Origin: Planctomycetaceae bacterium
GTDB lineage: Bacteria > Planctomycetota > Planctomycetia > Pirellulales > Pirellulaceae
Reading direction: 5' to 3'
Length of the DNA stretch: 64,000 nucleotides
Assembly: GCA_027487485.1 (NCBI GenBank)
Contig: JAIYDN010000091.1
Span: forward strand, 186,001 to 250,000
The position numbers were made by a program, and so were the translations under genes. Of the stretch, positions 61,321-64,000 are shown one piece after another; position 1 is the stretch's first letter; each line of letters opens with the position of its first letter. The notes beneath the pieces were generated by a model. That model had not been told where the DNA came from. It saw only the letters and a list, made by a program, of their open reading frames with translations, and did no database searches.

Positions 61321-64000
61321 ATGAAGCTAAAGTTTAAACGACAAGACTTCCAAGCACTCGCTGTGGACGCCGTAGTGGATTGCTTTGCGGGACAGCAAAG
61401 ATCATCAGGTATTAAGTACCATGTCGATCCAGGCCACGCGACGAGTAATCAACAGTCTTTGCCACAATTTGATGAACTAAGTGGCTTCAAAAATGCACCT
61501 TTTTCGGTCCCGCTAAATCGAATCCTTGAAAACGTTCAAGCAGTGCAGCGACGACAGAATCTCCCCATGTCGACACAACTAGCCCCATCAGTCGTCTCCT
61601 CGATCAACTTAGATGTCGAAATGGAAACGGGAACCGGCAAGACCTACTGCTACATCAAGACTATGTTTGAACTCCATAAGCAATACGGATGGAGCAAATT
61701 CATTGTCATAGTACCAAGTATCGCGATTCGGGAAGGGGTCAAGAAGTCTTTCGAAATCACGAGTGATCACTTCATGGAGGATTATGGCGAGCGAGCTAGA
61801 GTTTTCATCTATGACTCAAAGCAACTCCATAACATTGAGAGGTTTTCTTCCGAATCAGGTGTCAACGTCATGGTAATTAACGTCCAAGCCTTCAATGCAA
61901 CGGGGAGGGACGCTAGGCGTATATACGAGGAGCTGGATGACTTCCAAACGCGAAGGCCCATTGACGTTATCAGCGCTAACCGTCCGATTCTTATCCTAGA
62001 TGAGCCTCAAAAAATGGAAGGAAAGAAAACCGTCGATTCGCTTACCAATTTTAAGCCAATGATTATTCTCCGCTATTCAGCGACCCATAAGATTGTCCAT
62101 AACAAAGTATATCGACTTGACGCACTAGATTCATACAATCGGAAGCTGGTTAAGAAAATTGCAGTGCGTGGCATATCGATTAAGGGGTTGTCTGGAACTA
62201 ACGCGTACCTCTACGTTGGTTCGATTGATATTTCGCATACGAAACCGCCGACGGCCCGAGTCGAGCTTGAAATCAAGCAAGTGGGTGGTATTAAGCGAGT
62301 TCATAAGAATCTTGGTAAGGGCGACAATTTGTTCGATTTGTCGGGCGGACTTGACCAATACAAAGGTTTTGTCATCACCGATATCGACGCTCGCACCAAC
62401 ACTGTGAGCTTTAGCAATGGTGTGGATCTGCAAGCGGGTGATGCAACTGGCGATGTCAATGACTCCACGCTTCGCAGAATACAAATTCGTGAGGCAATTA
62501 GAGCCCACTTCGAAAAGGAACAAGTCCTGTTCAGTAAGGGAATCAAAGTACTCACCTTGTTTTTTATCGACGAAGTTGCCAAATATCGAATGTACAACGA
62601 GTCAGGGCAAGTACCTGGTGAGTACGCTGAAATTTTCGAAGAGGAGTATGCCAAACAGCGAGATGAAAATCTCACTATGTTTGGCGACACCTACGACAAA
62701 TATCTAAAGGGGATTGAGCCGTCCCAAACCCACAACGGCTACTTTTCCATTGACAAGAAGACTAGGCGTTTGGTCGACCCTGCGTTTAAGAAAACCGGTG
62801 AGTCTAAAGGGGAAACTGACGATGTCGATGCTTTCGACTTAATCCTCAAAGACAAAGAACGGCTCTTATCATTTGAAGAACCTACACGATTCATTTTCTC
62901 GCACTCGGCGTTGCGAGAGGGATGGGACAACCCAAACGTCTTCGTAATATGTGCTCTCAAACACAGCGACAACACAGTATCACGTCGACAAGAAGTAGGG
63001 CGAGGGATGAGATTAGCCGTCAACCAGTTTGGTGATCGACAGGATGATCCAGCCACTGTCCATCAGGTCAACATTTTGACCGTGGTCGCCAGTGAAAGCT
63101 ACAAGGACTTCGTTTCCGCACTTCAGAAGGACATTAGCAATTCACTTTCCGAGCGTCCCAAGGTTGCCGATGAAGCTTACTTTACTGGAAAGATTCTTAG
63201 GACCGAAACCGGCGACGTTCCAGTAACGCCGCAACTCGCAAGGCTAATTTCTCGTTACTTGGTTAAGAACGATTACACGGACACATCGGATCGAATCACC
63301 AGTACTTTCCATGAGGCCAAAGAGTCCGGAACGCTAGCAGCACTTCCAACCGAATTGGCACCCCATGCGGATCATGTGTTCACATTGATCAGTAGTGTCT
63401 TTAGCGATGCTCAGCTTCCCGAAATCGACGACGAGCGAGCGGCAAAGTCGAACCCACTCAACTCAAATTTCGAGAAAAAGGAATTTCAAGCGCTTTGGCA
63501 ACGCATCAACCACAAGGCTATCTACACGGTCCATTTCGAAACGGATGAACTGATTGGGAAGTGCGTTCGAGCCCTTAACAAGGAACTGAACGTCACTCCG
63601 CTCCAGTACACCATTCAAGCCGGAGAGCAAAAGGATCAAGCCACATTCGACGAACTCCGCCAAGGCTCTGCATTCGAATTGAAGGAGACGAACACCGATT
63701 CGTACAACGATTCAGTGCAGTCGACCGTTAAGTATGACTTACTAGGCAAAATGACCGAGTCAACACAACTAACCCGAAAGACCGTCGCTCAAATTCTCGG
63801 GTCCATCGAACCAGTTGTCTTCAAGCAATTCCAGATGAACCCTGAAGACTTCATTATGAAGGCAGGTCGATTAATCAACGAGCAAAAGGCGACAGTAATC
63901 GTCGAACACCTTAGCTACGATAAGCTCGAAGACCGCCACGAAGCGGAGATCTTCACGAGGGACAAAACTAAGAAGGACTTCGGTAAAGCGACCAAAGTAG
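61321..64000 (+). CDS. Type III-like restriction enzyme Res subunit (partial at right edge)
   Basis: 893 residues are seen before the window ends; the typical total is about 950-1000, so little is missing. The helicase core shows Walker A ([20 protein letters not shown]), the DEAD-type box ([14 protein letters not shown]), SATH, a strand [13 protein letters not shown] and motif VI ([13 protein letters not shown]). C-terminal residues around 800-893 should hold the PD-(D/E)XK endonuclease domain, which extends past the edge. With Mod it would cut DNA lacking methylation, moving or diffusing between two sites. The start ATG at 61321 follows GGAAG. Confidence 0.92.
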   Translation, partial: MKLKFKRQDFQALAVDAVVDCFAGQQRSSGIKYHVDPGHATSNQQSLPQFDELSGFKNAPFSVPLNRILENVQAVQRRQNLPMSTQLAPSVVSSINLDVEMETGTGKTYCYIKTMFELHKQYGWSKFIVIVPSIAIREGVKKSFEITSDHFMEDYGERARVFIYDSKQLHNIERFSSESGVNVMVINVQAFNATGRDARRIYEELDDFQTRRPIDVISANRPILILDEPQKMEGKKTVDSLTNFKPMIILRYSATHKIVHNKVYRLDALDSYNRKLVKKIAVRGISIKGLSGTNAYLYVGSIDISHTKPPTARVELEIKQVGGIKRVHKNLGKGDNLFDLSGGLDQYKGFVITDIDARTNTVSFSNGVDLQAGDATGDVNDSTLRRIQIREAIRAHFEKEQVLFSKGIKVLTLFFIDEVAKYRMYNESGQVPGEYAEIFEEEYAKQRDENLTMFGDTYDKYLKGIEPSQTHNGYFSIDKKTRRLVDPAFKKTGESKGETDDVDAFDLILKDKERLLSFEEPTRFIFSHSALREGWDNPNVFVICALKHSDNTVSRRQEVGRGMRLAVNQFGDRQDDPATVHQVNILTVVASESYKDFVSALQKDISNSLSERPKVADEAYFTGKILRTETGDVPVTPQLARLISRYLVKNDYTDTSDRITSTFHEAKESGTLAALPTELAPHADHVFTLISSVFSDAQLPEIDDERAAKSNPLNSNFEKKEFQALWQRINHKAIYTVHFETDELIGKCVRALNKELNVTPLQYTIQAGEQKDQATFDELRQGSAFELKETNTDSYNDSVQSTVKYDLLGKMTESTQLTRKTVAQILGSIEPVVFKQFQMNPEDFIMKAGRLINEQKATVIVEHLSYDKLEDRHEAEIFTRDKTKKDFGKATKV

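Overview
The window looks like a planctomycete chromosome, probably Pirellulales-like. The evidence is the mix of secreted proteins with long Pro/Ser/Thr-rich linkers, a Ser/Thr kinase remnant of planctomycete style, a pyruvate-phosphate dikinase, C-type lectin-like and beta-propeller secreted proteins, and an IS200/Y1-type REP-associated transposase. This is inferred from protein character; no 16S rRNA gene is present.

Positions 1-30,553 are ordinary chromosome. They hold two secreted proteins; ppdK; a metal-responsive ArsR-family regulator with a His-rich protein carrying two copies of a metal-binding repeat; an LpoB-like lipoprotein gene overlapping a second lipoprotein gene; a YdeP/FdhF-type molybdopterin oxidoreductase; a flagellar run (FliL-like, fliN, fliO); and a lipid/envelope block on the minus strand (a ketosynthase-like protein lacking all three catalytic residues, then rpmF, fabD, fabG, kdsA and a lipoprotein). 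A tRNA-Val(GAC) gene closes this part.

Positions 30,554-39,070 are rich in repeats. There are REP-type hairpins, four copies of a roughly 100-145 bp inverted-repeat element, and a truncated RhuM gene. Between them lie two large secreted-protein genes: a fusion of a C45-type Ntn hydrolase with an alpha/beta hydrolase, and a WD40-like propeller protein.

At 39,071-39,112 lies the 3' half of a tRNA-Asp gene followed by its terminator, the typical scar at one end of an integrated element. From there to the right edge the DNA has island character. It holds IS30 transposase debris, decayed ATPase and nuclease genes, a small repeat cluster, an HTH/excisionase-like gene with a DUF927-like ATPase, and an RNase H-like protein that has lost two catalytic Asp residues. 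A two-sided defence cluster follows.

The defence cluster is the most interesting part. On the minus strand are a CapV-like patatin phospholipase, a CD-NTase and an E2-like protein with a SEC-C tail, i.e. an E2-only (short type II) CBASS, perhaps with an ASCH-domain protein downstream. Divergent from it, on the plus strand, a tightly packed run encodes an XRE repressor, an ImmA/IrrE-type metallopeptidase (a CapH/CapP-like pair), a SNF2 helicase with a PLD-like N-terminus, a DUF4391 protein, a type III Mod methyltransferase, a small protein and a type III Res subunit that runs off the window. The 150-bp region between the two arms carries a good sigma70-like promoter for CBASS flanked by two identical 9-bp boxes, and a promoter that would make the XRE mRNA leaderless. 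I infer that one protease-sensitive repressor may control both arms.
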